Source: Hyposmocoma kahamanoa
Lineage: Eukaryota; Arthropoda; Insecta; Lepidoptera; Cosmopterigidae
Assembly (NCBI RefSeq): GCF_003589595.1
Contig: NW_020656077.1
Location: forward strand, 2,334,810 to 2,398,809
DNA length: 64,000 bases
Direction of reading: 5' to 3'
Shown here: positions 45,399 to 56,204 of the stretch, one piece after another
Position numbering within the stretch: the first letter of the stretch is position 1
Layout: each line of letters starts with the position of its first letter
Notes under the pieces: generated by a model
The model's input: only the letters and a program-made list of their open reading frames with translations
What the model was told of the DNA's origin: nothing
Database searches by the model: none
Made by a program: the position numbers and the translations under genes

Positions 45399-48300
45399 AT
45401 GTGCGGGCGTACTGGCTTGTAAGTCTTTGATTTTAGTTTAAGTAGGTAAATTTAAAGTAAAAAAATATTATAATACTGTTGGAGAGTTTTGTCACACTTA
45501 TATTAGATAATAGGCACGGGATATATGTATAAAGAGCCCAAAAGTTTGGTTTGTTTGAAAAAATAGCAAATTTTCATGATTTAGATCCCAACAAATAGTT
45601 TCATTTCCAATGTGTAAAAACTTGAACTTGATTATATCATTAGGTGAACAAATTTAATATGAAATCATCATATTGTTAAACATTCCTTATCTACTGTTAT
45701 CTAGTAAGAAACTCTTAGAGGTTCTTTGCAATATTTGTTTACATTTATATCATATGGATAAAAATGAAAACAAATAATATAAATAAATATAACAAACCTA
45801 AACAACAACAGATTACTCCTATGGATTTTTGTTATACAAGTGCGCAGAATCTGAACACCTTTTCTAGTTCCACAATAGGCAAATATAAATGGTAAATTTA
45901 GAATACGAACAGCAATCTTACAATATAATTGTATACATTGCTCCATAAATAAGTTTGTGACTGTCAAGAACTGTGAGAAATTACTATACTATTCTTAACA
46001 TTAGTAACATTTTTATGAATTTACTGTAGTCAAAAATGAATACTCATTGTATTATGAAGTTTTGGTATAGGTTGGCAGCGAGATGATCCTTGTTTCCTTC
46101 TAAACAATGAAATGATTTTATAGGTCATTGGGTAGAGATCAATTGCGTTGTGCTTGTAGCTACAGACCTAAGAATGAAGATAAGTACAAAAAGCCTGAGT
46201 GGTTGGAGGAACATAATGCTGGCAAGTCATACACACCTTCTTATAATATTGCACCAAGTGACATCACACCGGTGCTTGTATCCAGCAGGAAGTTCAAAAA
46301 TACTGCTGCTATTGCATTGAAACCCATGATGTGGGGAATAATACCACCTTGGCACAAAGTAAGTAAGATCACTCATGCATACATTAACCTAATATCAAGT
46401 TACGATATTAGTACAGGCCATCTTCAACACCTGAAATTCCAGCTGTTGTGCTTTTGTGCTATAACCAGTGACCGGAATTGAGGTAGTTAATCTACCTGAA
46501 GTATAAACATATTCTTAGTATAGACATACCCAATTCGTCATCAATGAATATAAAATTTCTTTATTTTTTACTGATTGTTTTTAATAAATAGTAAAAAATA
46601 AAGTGGTTAATTTAAATGTTTAATTCCGACTAAAGGTCTCATGTTTATTTTTTAAATGGCTGAAGTATTTAAATATGTAAGTACCTGTAGAAACACAATT
46701 ACAATATTATTTTTGAGACAACAATTAGTAGCAAATACTTAATAGGAAATACTAATTTGTCACCAATGAACTCAAATTTCTATAAATAATATGCATATTC
46801 AAATGAGTTCCGAGAAGTCCTAGGTTTTGTAGAAGGGAATGTCCACATTTTTGTTTAGTTTACCTAAATTAACTCCCTCTGTTCCAATCACTGGCTATCA
46901 AACAATTGCCTTCTTGTCAGTACATTCTGCAACTTATCAGGCAGCATTTCTGTCATAAAGCCTTTAAACTAAGAGTGAGTAAATCTAAGTTCCCATGAGT
47001 GATAACATCAGATGTGTTTAAACATTTTAAGTGTCTGAAACTTGACAATTATGAATAAATATCAATTTAAACCTTATCCAAGGTCTACTGAAAAGCCAAT
47101 TCAAATATTTATTTATACCTTTGTTTTTACCATTGATACTTAATAAAATACTTGCTTAGAAAAATTATGTTTCAAACAATGCATAATGTTTGTTTTCAAT
47201 CATTGTAGTTTTTCTAGCAAAGCTTTTTCTCCAGTAACCTGTTTTATTACTCATTTTCAGGGAGACTACAGATCACATAACCTCAGTACAAACAACTGCC
47301 GTTTGGAGAATATAAAAAATTCAAAACTTTACAGTCCAATCCTCAAAGGTGGTGGTAGATGTGTCATTGTAGTGGAGGGCTTCTATGAATGGCAAACAAC
47401 TAACAAATCATCTAAAGTCAAGCAACCTTACTACATCTATGCACAGCAAGAGGATGAAGTGAAGGTTCTTTACTTTTCTGAAGTAATCTTTGAGAATTCC
47501 ATAAAATATAATAATTAATTTTGTACTCATATTGTAGATAGATGAACCTGATACCTGGAATAATAGTTTTAGTGAAGATAAGGGATGGTCGGGAATCAAA
47601 CTTTTGTACATGGCTGGGCTGTACAATGTATGGGAAGGGGATCATGCTGTAATATACTCTTATTCTGTTATAACTATGGACTCCAATACAACACTCAGTT
47701 GGCTTCACCACAGAATGCCAGCAATGTTGGAAACAGAGGAACAAATACAAGTTAGTACCTATATTGTGAAAACAGGCATCATTAGCTAAAGCCCAACTAC
47801 TGTCATTTAGATGCTACTGGTAATGATAATTTAAGATGTGCTTTTGTAAAATACTAACAACTTTGCAGGATTATATTGCTGTTCCATGACTTTTAATGTC
47901 ATTAGATTTTACTTCCGAACAAAATTAAAAATGTTCGGCTGTCAATAGACAACAAAAAAAAGCGCTAGCGCCAGCGTAAACAGTAGTCCAGTGCAAAACG
48001 CAAGGGCGAGGATGGGGGTTAGTTGGGGAGGATGCTTGCATGTTTGAACTTATTACCTTACAACCAAGTATAGATCTAAAAGGTGTGGGTTAGTACCTAC
48101 AACAAAACTTTAATAATAAATAAATAAATAATTTTGTTGTTATTTGTGATATAATATAGTTGTATTAGATTTAGTATTTTACAAGAAACCTGTATTTTGC
48201 TTTAATTAAATTAAGTGTATGTACCCAAGTAGTCTAGCTTTTATTATTCAAAGATTACGTTCTTAACTATTTGTAACCATTGAGAATTGGTGAGCTATTA

Positions 48301-49409
48301 ACCAAGAAACTCTTAACTTTACTCACATAACCCTTCCAACAAACAATTATTTTTTAAATCAAACGTACATAACCAAACAACACAAATATAACAACACATT
48401 GAAAACCCGACGCAAAAAGAGGAGTTTCTAGTTTGAAGCCTTTGTGACACAAAGGCTTCAAACGGCCTTTGTGACACAAAGGCTTCAAACGAGCATCAAA
48501 TCAATTTTTTATTTGAAGGCTAAATCGGGATGGGTCTTAGCTTCGTCTGATGAAAAACTGCAAAGCTATTTAAAGTATAGATATAAGGAGTGACATACAT
48601 AGTATAACCACTCTTATGAGTGGTTAAAACCACCAAATATTAATTATTACCTATTCACATTTCGGATTTCCGGAAATAGTTTTACTGCATCTTAAGATAA
48701 AACTACTTATCCAGAAAGCTGAAGTTGGTTTTTAACCAGTCCAAGTCACTCCTTGTAACTATAGAATCTAAACACACGTTTATCTACTCATTTGAACACC
48801 CTGTTCTGACCATTGCTGATGATGGAGCTAAGCTTTATTAATGGTAGACCCACTGAGTTGTGCTTGTTGGGTTGATCTCAAAGAGAGTAGGCAGACAGAT
48901 GATGAATTTATTTACTTTTTAGGGTTTGCTCTTTTGTATTCTTTAAGTTTTATTATTAGTCTGGGCACCAACAAATACGAAATCTTTTAAAGGGTAACAA
49001 TTTTAGGTACAGTTTCACAACAGCATGTCAAGCGTGACACTTTGTCTTTGGACCGTTCTTGTCGTAAGTGGCATAGACTTGGATTTAAATCTTAAGTGTC
49101 AAGCTTGATGTGCTCATGAACCTGTACCAATGCCAATTATAGGTAACAAATAAATGTTTTCAGGCATGGTTAGACATTGACGAAGTGGGGTCTGATATGG
49201 CTCTGGCTTATTTAAAGCCTGCCAAAATTCTTAAGTGGCACAAGGTTTCCACAGCAGTTAACAATTCCAGGAATAAATCAACAGAATGCAACAAAAGGAT
49301 GATTGAAACACCCACCACCCAGAAAACTCTGACTGCATGGTTCAAACCAACTACCAAGAGAAAGTCTGATGAAGATAATTCAACATCTAGTAAAAGGAAT
49401 AAATTGTAA
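45399..49409 (+). CDS. HMCES: HMCES, SRAP-domain abasic-site processing protein
   Basis: Covalently shields abasic sites in single-stranded DNA at replication forks through a thiazolidine link to its N-terminal Cys2. Exons: 45399-45418, 46124-46358, 47261-47482, 47538-47750, 49164-49409; phases agree, 311 aa. The 20-nt first exon gives MCGRTG plus the start of Leu7, so Cys2 becomes the N terminus after Met removal; ATG is fixed by this. SRAP landmarks: PSYNIAPSD, WGIIPPWHK, STNNCR (Asn97), VVEGFYEWQ (Glu128), YSYSVITMDS and HHRMPAM (His217), the family's catalytic Asn, Glu and His. The third exon donor is taken as GTAATC (47483); a weaker GTTCTT at 47465 would also stay in frame and drop six codons. 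The tail has QKTLTAWF (aa 283-290), a PIP-box-like PCNA motif, then KRK and SSKRNK basic clusters. Confidence 0.93.
46359..47260. other. HMCES intron 2, nothing recognised
   Basis: AT-rich, no repeat partner or ORF with a family signature. Confidence 0.4.
48431..48490. repeat. Perfect 33-bp palindrome with a 27-bp partial tandem copy
   Basis: GTTTGAAGCCTTTGTG, a single A, then CACAAAGGCTTCAAAC (48431-48463) is a perfect palindrome. The last 27 bases are repeated directly at 48464-48490, giving two overlapping hairpins. Confidence 0.8.
48586..48770. mobile_element. 185-bp MITE-like inverted repeat
   Basis: Outer repeats ATATAAGGAGTGACATA and AAGTCACTCCTTGTAACT, inner GGTTAAAACCACC / GGTTTTTAACC, and a central AGTTTTACTGCATCTTAAGA stem show nested complementarity. 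Sequence flanking the right end (GTCACTCCTTGTA, then TTTGAACACCCTGTTCTGAC) is also similar to 26470-26535, so this is a dispersed family. Confidence 0.5.
49008..49126. mobile_element. 116-bp palindromic MITE, copy C
   Basis: Begins TACAGTTTCACAACAGCATG (the most diverged left end), core CCGTTCTTGTCGTAAGTGGC, ends GATGTGCTCATGAACCTGTA. Orientation opposite to copies A and B. It lies 37 bp upstream of the last HMCES exon, near the branch-point region. Confidence 0.75.
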
Positions 49410-49839
49410 AGACAACTATGTAATCATTAAAACCTTTTAATTACGTGCATTCTATTAGTTATTTTCACATTCTATAACACTTTTTCAAACATCAACAACT
49501 AATAAAAATAAACCCGCAATGGCTACTTTTTGTAGATTTTGTTTGTACACAGTATGTACCATTTACCTGATCAAACTTGTGCAACAAAAAAAAAACAATT
49601 TGGATGTTCTGCCATGTGATGTAAAGACAACTATGTAATCATTAAAACCTTTTAATTACGTGCATTCTATTAGTTATTTTCACAATCTATAACACTTTTT
49701 CAAACATCAACAACTAATAAAAATAAACCCGCAATGGCTACTTTTTGTAGATTTTGTTTGTACACAGTATGTACCCAATGATTTACCTGATCAAACTTGT
49801 GCAACAAAAAAAAACAATTTGGATGTTCTGCCATGTGAT
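49406..49839. repeat. 215-bp tandem duplication starting at the HMCES stop codon
   Basis: 49406-49620 is repeated almost exactly at 49621-49839 (both begin GTAAAGACAACTATGTAATC). The second unit carries a 5-nt insertion near CCAATGATTTACC. The duplication starts one base before the TAA stop, so the 3' UTR is duplicated and coding sequence is intact. Each unit contains AATAAAAATAAA-type poly(A) signals. Confidence 0.9.
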
Positions 49840-50401
49840 AAACACTGTTCCCAGATAGTGTTATATTAGAACAGCAGAAAAAAGCACTGTGCCACGTGAT
49901 TTACACACTCAGTGTCCTAAAAAAACAAGTTTCACCCTTATTTCGAGACTTCGACCACGAAAATACACTGTAGGTATTCTTAAAATAATAAATTTCCAGT
50001 TAATGTTTTCTAGCGAAAATGTTGCACTAATACTTAGTGCTTTGTCATCACACAGCACGTATGTACATATTATGTACTACAAACTACGAATCCACGTTAC
50101 TTAACACATTACAATATTTGTTTTCATGAACTATCCCTTAACACACTAAATGTTTCACAAAATAGTTAGATTTTAGTTTTAAAATCGGGTATATGCATTC
50201 TTTGTTATTGCTGACAATAACAAAAAATACATATACCGTCTTATTACACCCAGCATCAGAATTACCTGAATGATCAATCCATAGGTCCATAAAAGTAAAT
50301 ATACCAATGCCATTAGCAGAGACAAAAATCTTGTTTCAATTTATATATGTGGCTTGGTACAAAACTTACCTACACAGTCCATATTATTTAAGCACTTCTT
50401 A

Positions 50402-50515
50402 TACAGTTAACACCACATCAAGCTTGACACTGTACTTTGGACTGTTCTTATCGTAAGCGGCATAGAGTTGGATTTAAGTCTTAAATGTCAAGCTTGACAA
50501 GCTCTTGACTTTGTA
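50402..50515. mobile_element. 116-bp palindromic MITE, copy D
   Basis: Begins TACAGTTAACACCACATCAA, core TTCTTATCGTAAGCGGCATA, ends CAAGCTCTTGACTTTGTA. It lies between the convergent HMCES and SRI-protein genes, about 155 bp past the latter's stop codon. Confidence 0.75.
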
Positions 50516-50669
50516 CCAAGTCACAGGATATATTTAAGTAAAATCAATCAATTGAATGTGCACCTATGAAAACGAAAATATTTGTCACAGTCACATTAAC
50601 ACTTCTTCAGCACATCAAAACATACTCATTGGTAAACAAATTCAACAAGAAATATCGTTAGTAATTATA

Positions 50670-53422
50670 CTAAATATTTTCAATCCTAAATTGTTTATAA
50701 TCTGCTTCACATGTAATCATTTTGTGGTTTTCCAAAAAATCTGATACAAAGCTTTGTACTTCATATTCAGCTGAAACAAATAAATGTGTTACTTTGTAAC
50801 TGTTGCAATAATTCAGCAGAAAGAAAATAGAAATAGAAGTTCATCCATGGAGATCACAAGAGGTCAAATGCAAGTTGCAGGTATTTAAAGCTGCACAGGC
50901 CCTGCTGTATAAGCAAATACTTACAAACTACTTTGGATACTATATGAATAATTATGTGATACACTTTTAATAAACAATATTGTCTTGGAATTAGCTAAAG
51001 TTCCTTGTAAAAATATTTTTTATTATTACTTCATCAAAACAATAGATAACTTTAGACAAGTTAGAAGGGCCACAATATATAGACAGACAAGTATGACAAA
51101 GATAAAAATGGTTCTTAGTATATCTGTAGAACAATAAAAGTGGTTACTGACTCAGTTAAGCAGTAGGCCACAATTGGTCAATTCATCAATAACAAGTTGT
51201 TTGAAAAAATTGGCCAATGGCTTGTCTGAAATAGTTTTTTAAATAGTTTTTTTGGAATTGTTTCATTAATCTGGTAGGCACTTTTTTAATCAACTTGTTA
51301 ATGAATATAGTCAGAAAAATGTTGTTATCCCACATGCAGCATGGCAAACTATTACATAAACTGTCACTCCTCCCGCACTGCGCCAGTACTTTAAGAACTG
51401 ACTCAGTTATATGGTAGGCTATATTTAGTAATTAATAAATATAAAAAATCTTACTTGGATGCCGACTGCACTGATAAATGAGTCTTATCAAATGCTTTGC
51501 CAAAGCTTTAAACAAGGCCTTTCCTCTGATACGCCCTTTGATGTAGTAAGGTGTTAACAGTTTAACAATCCATGGGGCAATCCGCTCCTTGCAACTGAGA
51601 ATAAACTCTGGAGTTTCTTCTAGAGGTGAAACCATTCCTTCATCATCACTGTCTTCACCAAATAGCTCCAGTAACAATTCTTTTATCTAAAAAACATTTA
51701 TCACAAACTTATTACTAAAATAAATTGGAATAATTATAGTACATTTAGTTTGCAAAATATAGTTCAGTGCATATTATTTACCCTAGCAAGTTTCTTTCTA
51801 TTTGTATCACCAATCAGATCTAATAGTTCAAAATAACGAGTTTTCAAAAAGTATTCTTCACACAACCACTTAGTAGAATTAGGCTTTTTGACCTTTTGTG
51901 GATCAACTTTATCTTGAGTCATATTATTGTTTTCAGTAGTATTTGATAACATCATTTCTAGAGAAACTAATCTCTCATCTAAAGATTTTATTTCAGCCGA
52001 ATGATTTCCAACCAAAGAATCCTGATTTTGAAGTAGTAGTTTAGAACAACCAACATTTTCATTTCGTATTTTTTTAGCAATATCATCATTCACCACAGAG
52101 TCAAGTGTATCACAGAGTGCACTCTCAAATAAGTCAGCATCATTAGGATCTCCTTGGAACAGTTTTTCCAACTGTACCATTAATTCATCAGATTCCTGGG
52201 TTTCTATGGACATACGTTTTGAGGATTTTGGTGAAAAGTGTATTTCTGGTTTACTTATATTTATTGATGAATTGTTTTGTGGCATCTCTTTGTTTGAAAC
52301 ATCAACATTTATTTTAAAGACTTGGGTAAAACCTTGCGGTTTGGTAATTTGAAATGTATTATCCTTATTTTTAACCATTTTCTCAGTGTTAAATGGCGAT
52401 TCAGGAGACATGTTGCGTCGTCTTCTTTTGAGACTGCGATGACACTGACAATTACAATCAGGGGGATTCAAGGTGGTTTGCAATTTCTTTTCATTCTCTG
52501 GTGCTCGATGTAAGCATTCATACAAGTTTTTGTTGAGTTTACCTCGCTTTGTGTCGGTCCTTAGCTCTTTTATCTGAAATGAGGCACTATGTAGACACTA
52601 GAAAATAAAAACATAACTGATAACTATTGCTTAAACTTTATTAAATACTTACTGCTGTAACAATATATTTTCTGTAAAGTTGTACTACCATGCACATCTG
52701 AGCAGCCTTCATTTCAATAGTCTTAGCACACCGCCATATAGCACTCGGTAAATAAATACTCTTGTTCACAAGTTTTTGACTTGTTTCATAATTTAATGAT
52801 AGTTGTTTTATTAAGTAATCCATGTAATGTTTGCGAACCTAAAACAGACATCATTCACTATACAAGTCATGTAATAAAAAATTACTTTACAATGTACTCC
52901 ACTTAGCCGCATCATAAAGAATGTGAAGTATATTTCAATGGCTTCCTAGTACAGTGGCTTAACTCAAAATCAACCAATTCATGGGGAAACGGTTTAGAAA
53001 CAACTAAAGCATATGCAACTCCAAATCTGAGGAGTCATACATTGGTCTTTGTGATCACTTTTTTAAATTTAATTAATAAAAGCTCAGTGTGTTTTGCACT
53101 ATAAAATTTAGCATTCTGAATGCAACTGTGTTTTGACATTGAAATGGACTATCTTGGTTTGAGCCACTGTTTTTGAAAAGCAGCGATTTATTAAGGTAAT
53201 GTCCCCATAATACAAACCTAAAACAAAGTGTATACTGATGCATGAACTTACCTTGGATATGAGAATGTGAGGTTCATGTTCAATGTCTGGTAAGGGTACG
53301 TACGATTCGTCATACTCTCTTATTAATTTATCTACAACGGCATCGGAGTCCAATAAATCGTCAGAAAAATCTATTTTGTTATCATTTATGCCGGCGGCGG
53401 CGGTTACCGTAAAAAATGACAT
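50670..53422 (-). CDS. Uncharacterised protein with a RecQ5-like SRI domain at its C terminus
   Basis: Exons on -: 53422-53252, 52838-52653, 52573-51782, 51686-51455, 50770-50670; every junction keeps frame, giving 493 aa. The N terminus (aa 1-57) is acidic (DFSDDLLDSDAVVDKLIREY). Aa 58-130 look alpha-helical, with YLPSAIWRCAKTIEMKAAQM. Aa 159-172 hold CNCQCH followed by a KRRRR nuclear-signal-like cluster. The middle is Ser/Asn-rich and probably disordered. Aa ~384-493 contain LFGEDSDDEG, then SCKERIAPWIVKLLTPYYIK, GRIRGKALFKALAKHLIRLI and EVQSFVSDFLENHKM with CEADYKQF. This matches the order of the SRI domain of RecQ5 (LTPFYKEGKF, ELFKGFARHL, then a C-terminal helix), which binds the phosphorylated Pol II tail. 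No helicase motifs are present. The SRI call is an inference from remembered pattern. Convergent with HMCES. Confidence 0.75.
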
Positions 53423-53990
53423 TTCAATACCTCAGTGTATTTACTAATTGCTTTATTTTACCATAAAATTATATGTAGTGCTTTCTTTTCTCATTTATTA
53501 TTGTTCATCCAGCGGTAACACATTAATTTGTTTTTATTTCAACCACTTTATTTTGATAGATTGTAAATATGAACACACAACGCATTAATTACTACACAAG
53601 TCTTCTTACTTCAAGTCTTCAGTTTGTTCAAAAACCGAATGACATGCACCGCGCCGCACAGATAAAAAATGGCATGGATCATGGATCACAAACCACTAAT
53701 GCAAGGATTAAATGTTTTGGTTTGGTTTCAAGAAGCCTTTTGGTTTGGTTCGTTTGGTTGTTTGGGGTGTCTGTCCGTCATTGGTCATAGACTACCTAGC
53801 CTTCTAAACAGTATCTCATTCAAATTCATTTTAGATAATGAAAAAATAACAAGCGCAGTAGCGTACAGTATTAGCTCTTAGAAAAATTTTGTTACATTAT
53901 TATTCTATTTTAATAAACTTTATTTTTTGCCATCCTCTAAGATGTACATACATACAATACGTAATTATTTAAAGACTGTTGGAGCACTTA

Positions 53991-54157
53991 GGGTCGTATT
54001 CCAGAACTCTACTCAATGGTCAACTAAGCACTTGAGTTTTTGAGTATGATAGCACTAGAAATTATACTTAAGTCCTTGCTATTAGAGTCGTATTTAGTAC
54101 TTGAAATCATACTCAAGTCCTGACTTGAGCATTGAGTAGAGTTCTGGAATATGACCC
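53991..54157. mobile_element. 167-bp MITE
   Basis: GGGTCGTATTCCAGAACTCT at the left is reverse-complemented at the right (AGAGTTCTGGAATATGACCC), TIR about 28 bp. A truncated copy lies at 3861-3903. Confidence 0.8.
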
Positions 54158-54525
54158 ATAAACATTCATAACTCAGCTCAGTTATGTATTTCTATTTCCT
54201 ACCATTTTTTACGTGTGATATATTGCATTTTATTTCATGAATTTCTAAATAAAAAATGTATGTAAACAAATCTATTTTGTTATTTTTCTTTTATTATCAC
54301 TGGCAAAATGGTACTTATATCCTAAGATAATACACGTTTTATTTAGGTTTTAATAAACCTATTAATGCAGGGTTCTCTTTTGGTACTATGAGTAATACGT
54401 TAATTACTTTATTGGGAATTTTAATCATTGTTCATTTTTATTTTTAAACCTGTGTATTTGTATTATTACATTTATCTTTTACGAAATCTATGGTGTGAAA
54501 AACCATATAAATAAAAAGAGCAATT

Positions 54526-54775
54526 TAAGGCTGCCAACAGATTGACTGCGTGTTTGCAGTTACATGCGTGAAGTCGACGACTGCAAGAGTGCATGAAGTT
54601 GATAACGGTTTCACGCATTAACTATGAGGTCTCGGATAACGACTACACGCATTAACGACAAGCTGTCGAAACCGATTTCATACAGCCGAGATCGATTGCA
54701 TGCAGTTAATACGTGAAGATGATTACGACTTCACGCATTAACTGCAAACATGCAGTCAATCTGTTAGCAGCCTAA
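54526..54775. mobile_element. 250-bp MITE
   Basis: Left TIR AAGGCTGCCAACAGATTGAC, continuing TGCGTGTTTGCAGTTA, is inverted at the right (TAACTGCAAACATGCAGTCA, ATCTGTTAGCAGCCTAA). The interior has alternating repeats of TTCACGCATTAAC and its complement. A decayed copy is at 1902-2048. Confidence 0.8.
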
Positions 54776-54909
54776 GGTTGAGTATTTCCAAAACATTGCC
54801 TTTAAAAAAATATCTCAAGACTCATGACCCAGTTTATTTTTATGAGCTGCTTGCTACGGGTATTGATAACATTTTTGCAAAAGTAGGTACTTACTGAAAA
54901 TGGGTGATG

Positions 54910-55025
54910 TACAGTCAAGAGCACATCAAGCTTGACACTTTGTACTTTGCACCGTTCTTGTCGTAAGCGGCATAGAGTTGGATTCAAATCTTAAGTGTCA
55001 AGTTTGATATGCTCTTGACCCTGTA
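54910..55025. mobile_element. 116-bp palindromic MITE, copy E
   Basis: Begins TACAGTCAAGAGCACATCAA and ends GATATGCTCTTGACCCTGTA. Core TTCTTGTCGTAAGCGGCATA. This copy directly abuts the LINE fragment that follows. Confidence 0.8.
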
Positions 55026-55039
55026 CTTACTTGTCCCGT

Positions 55040-55650
55040 CCATCACGCATATTAGTAACAGAAGTTTCAGAGACGGCATTTTCCCTGACTGCTTAAAAGC
55101 AGTACTAATAAAAAGCATTTTTAAAGCCGGGGCGAAGATAGTGTCAGTAATTACAAACCTATCTGTATACTACCTTCGTTGTCAAAGATAATAGAGCGAT
55201 TAATAAATAAGACCCTGAGGAATCAGGTACTTGCATAAGTAGGTATCATATTATTTGTAATGAATCAATATGGCTCCACTCACTGTAAGTCTGCTGAACA
55301 CGCTGTTAATGACCTAATTTCAAGTCACACAAATGTAACAAAGGAAAAAATGTTTGGCAGTGTTTTTGGATCTAGCAAGTCCGACCGACAAATTGGAAAA
55401 GATAGGCATAAGAGGCACTGCTATGGAGTTATCTGCTAGTTACCTAAATAACCGAAAACAGCTGGTCATAATCAATAATCTAGTAAGTGATGCTCAACAA
55501 ACACTCTGTGGCGTACCACAAGGTACCGTTCTTGGCCCTACCTTATTTTTTATTTATGTAAACAATCTGCGCAACCATTACCAAGATAAAAGATAAGTTA
55601 TTACTTTCGCTGATAGTATAACTCTAGTTTTTCATCAAAAATCACACTCA
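55040..55650 (+). pseudogene. Third non-LTR reverse transcriptase fragment
   Basis: + strand with frameshifts: RSFRDGIFPDCLKAVLIKSI, then an NQYGSTHCKSAEHAVNDLIS-like stretch, LVVINN-type KQLVIINNLVSDAQQ, CGVPQGTVLGPTLFFIYVNN and FADSITLVF in place of FADD. This is a degraded reverse transcriptase with the catalytic second Asp replaced, interrupted by stops. It is separate from the fragments at 39.8-43.8 kb. Confidence 0.7.
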
Positions 55651-56204
55651 CAAATCACTGCTTACAAAACCTATTCGCAAGCTGACATATTTATTTACTT
55701 GTTTCTGAAATGAAACTGCTTAAAAGACCTATCTCACACTATGCCAGTCTATAGTAACATATTGCATTGCAGCATGGAGAGAAACATGATGATGATGATG
55801 AATTCTCCTGACCGTTTTCGGCTATGGCAACTGCTTGAGCTTTGCTATTGGTGGCGCTCTTGCGCTCTCACGTACCCTATCTTATTATTGAAGATCACAG
55901 GAGGCACGTGAGCTCACCTTCCGTGCAGTGGTGGCTGATCGCCGCAAGTGGCCGGCCTGTCAGGTCGTCACGTCAGACGTCAACTCAATTCCTCGACGGG
56001 TCTCAAATTCAGAGGTCTTATCTTTTTTTTATTTGCCACAAAAGACGGGGGAGGGTCATATAAACACTACATCAATACGAGGAAGCGGTGCAGATTCGTA
56101 CACTTTTAACTTCAAGTTTGGGCTACTAAATGAACATAATATTTTTGATCAATTTATGATCAATCTACAATGTTAGTTCCATGGAACTAAAAGACATTAC
56201 TAAT
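55651..56204. repeat. Probable retroelement 3' or SINE-like repeat (about 55780-55990)
   Basis: ATGATGATGATGAATTCTCC followed by TGACCGTTTTCGGCTATGGC and later GAGCTCACCTTCCGTGCAGT resembles a repeat that is very common in moth and butterfly genomes. No second copy is in this window, so the assignment rests on memory. Confidence 0.4.

Larger units (their letters stand above)
47751..49163. other. HMCES intron 4 with palindromes and MITEs
   Basis: Holds a duplicated perfect palindrome (48431-48490), an inverted-repeat element (48586-48770) and a copy of the 116-bp MITE (49008-49126) ending 37 bp before the last exon. Confidence 0.5.
53423..54909. other. Spacer upstream of the SRI-protein gene with two MITEs
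   Basis: Contains the promoter side of the - strand gene, the MITEs at 53991-54157 and 54526-54775, and otherwise AT-rich sequence. ORFs at 53569-53881 show no family signature. Confidence 0.4.
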
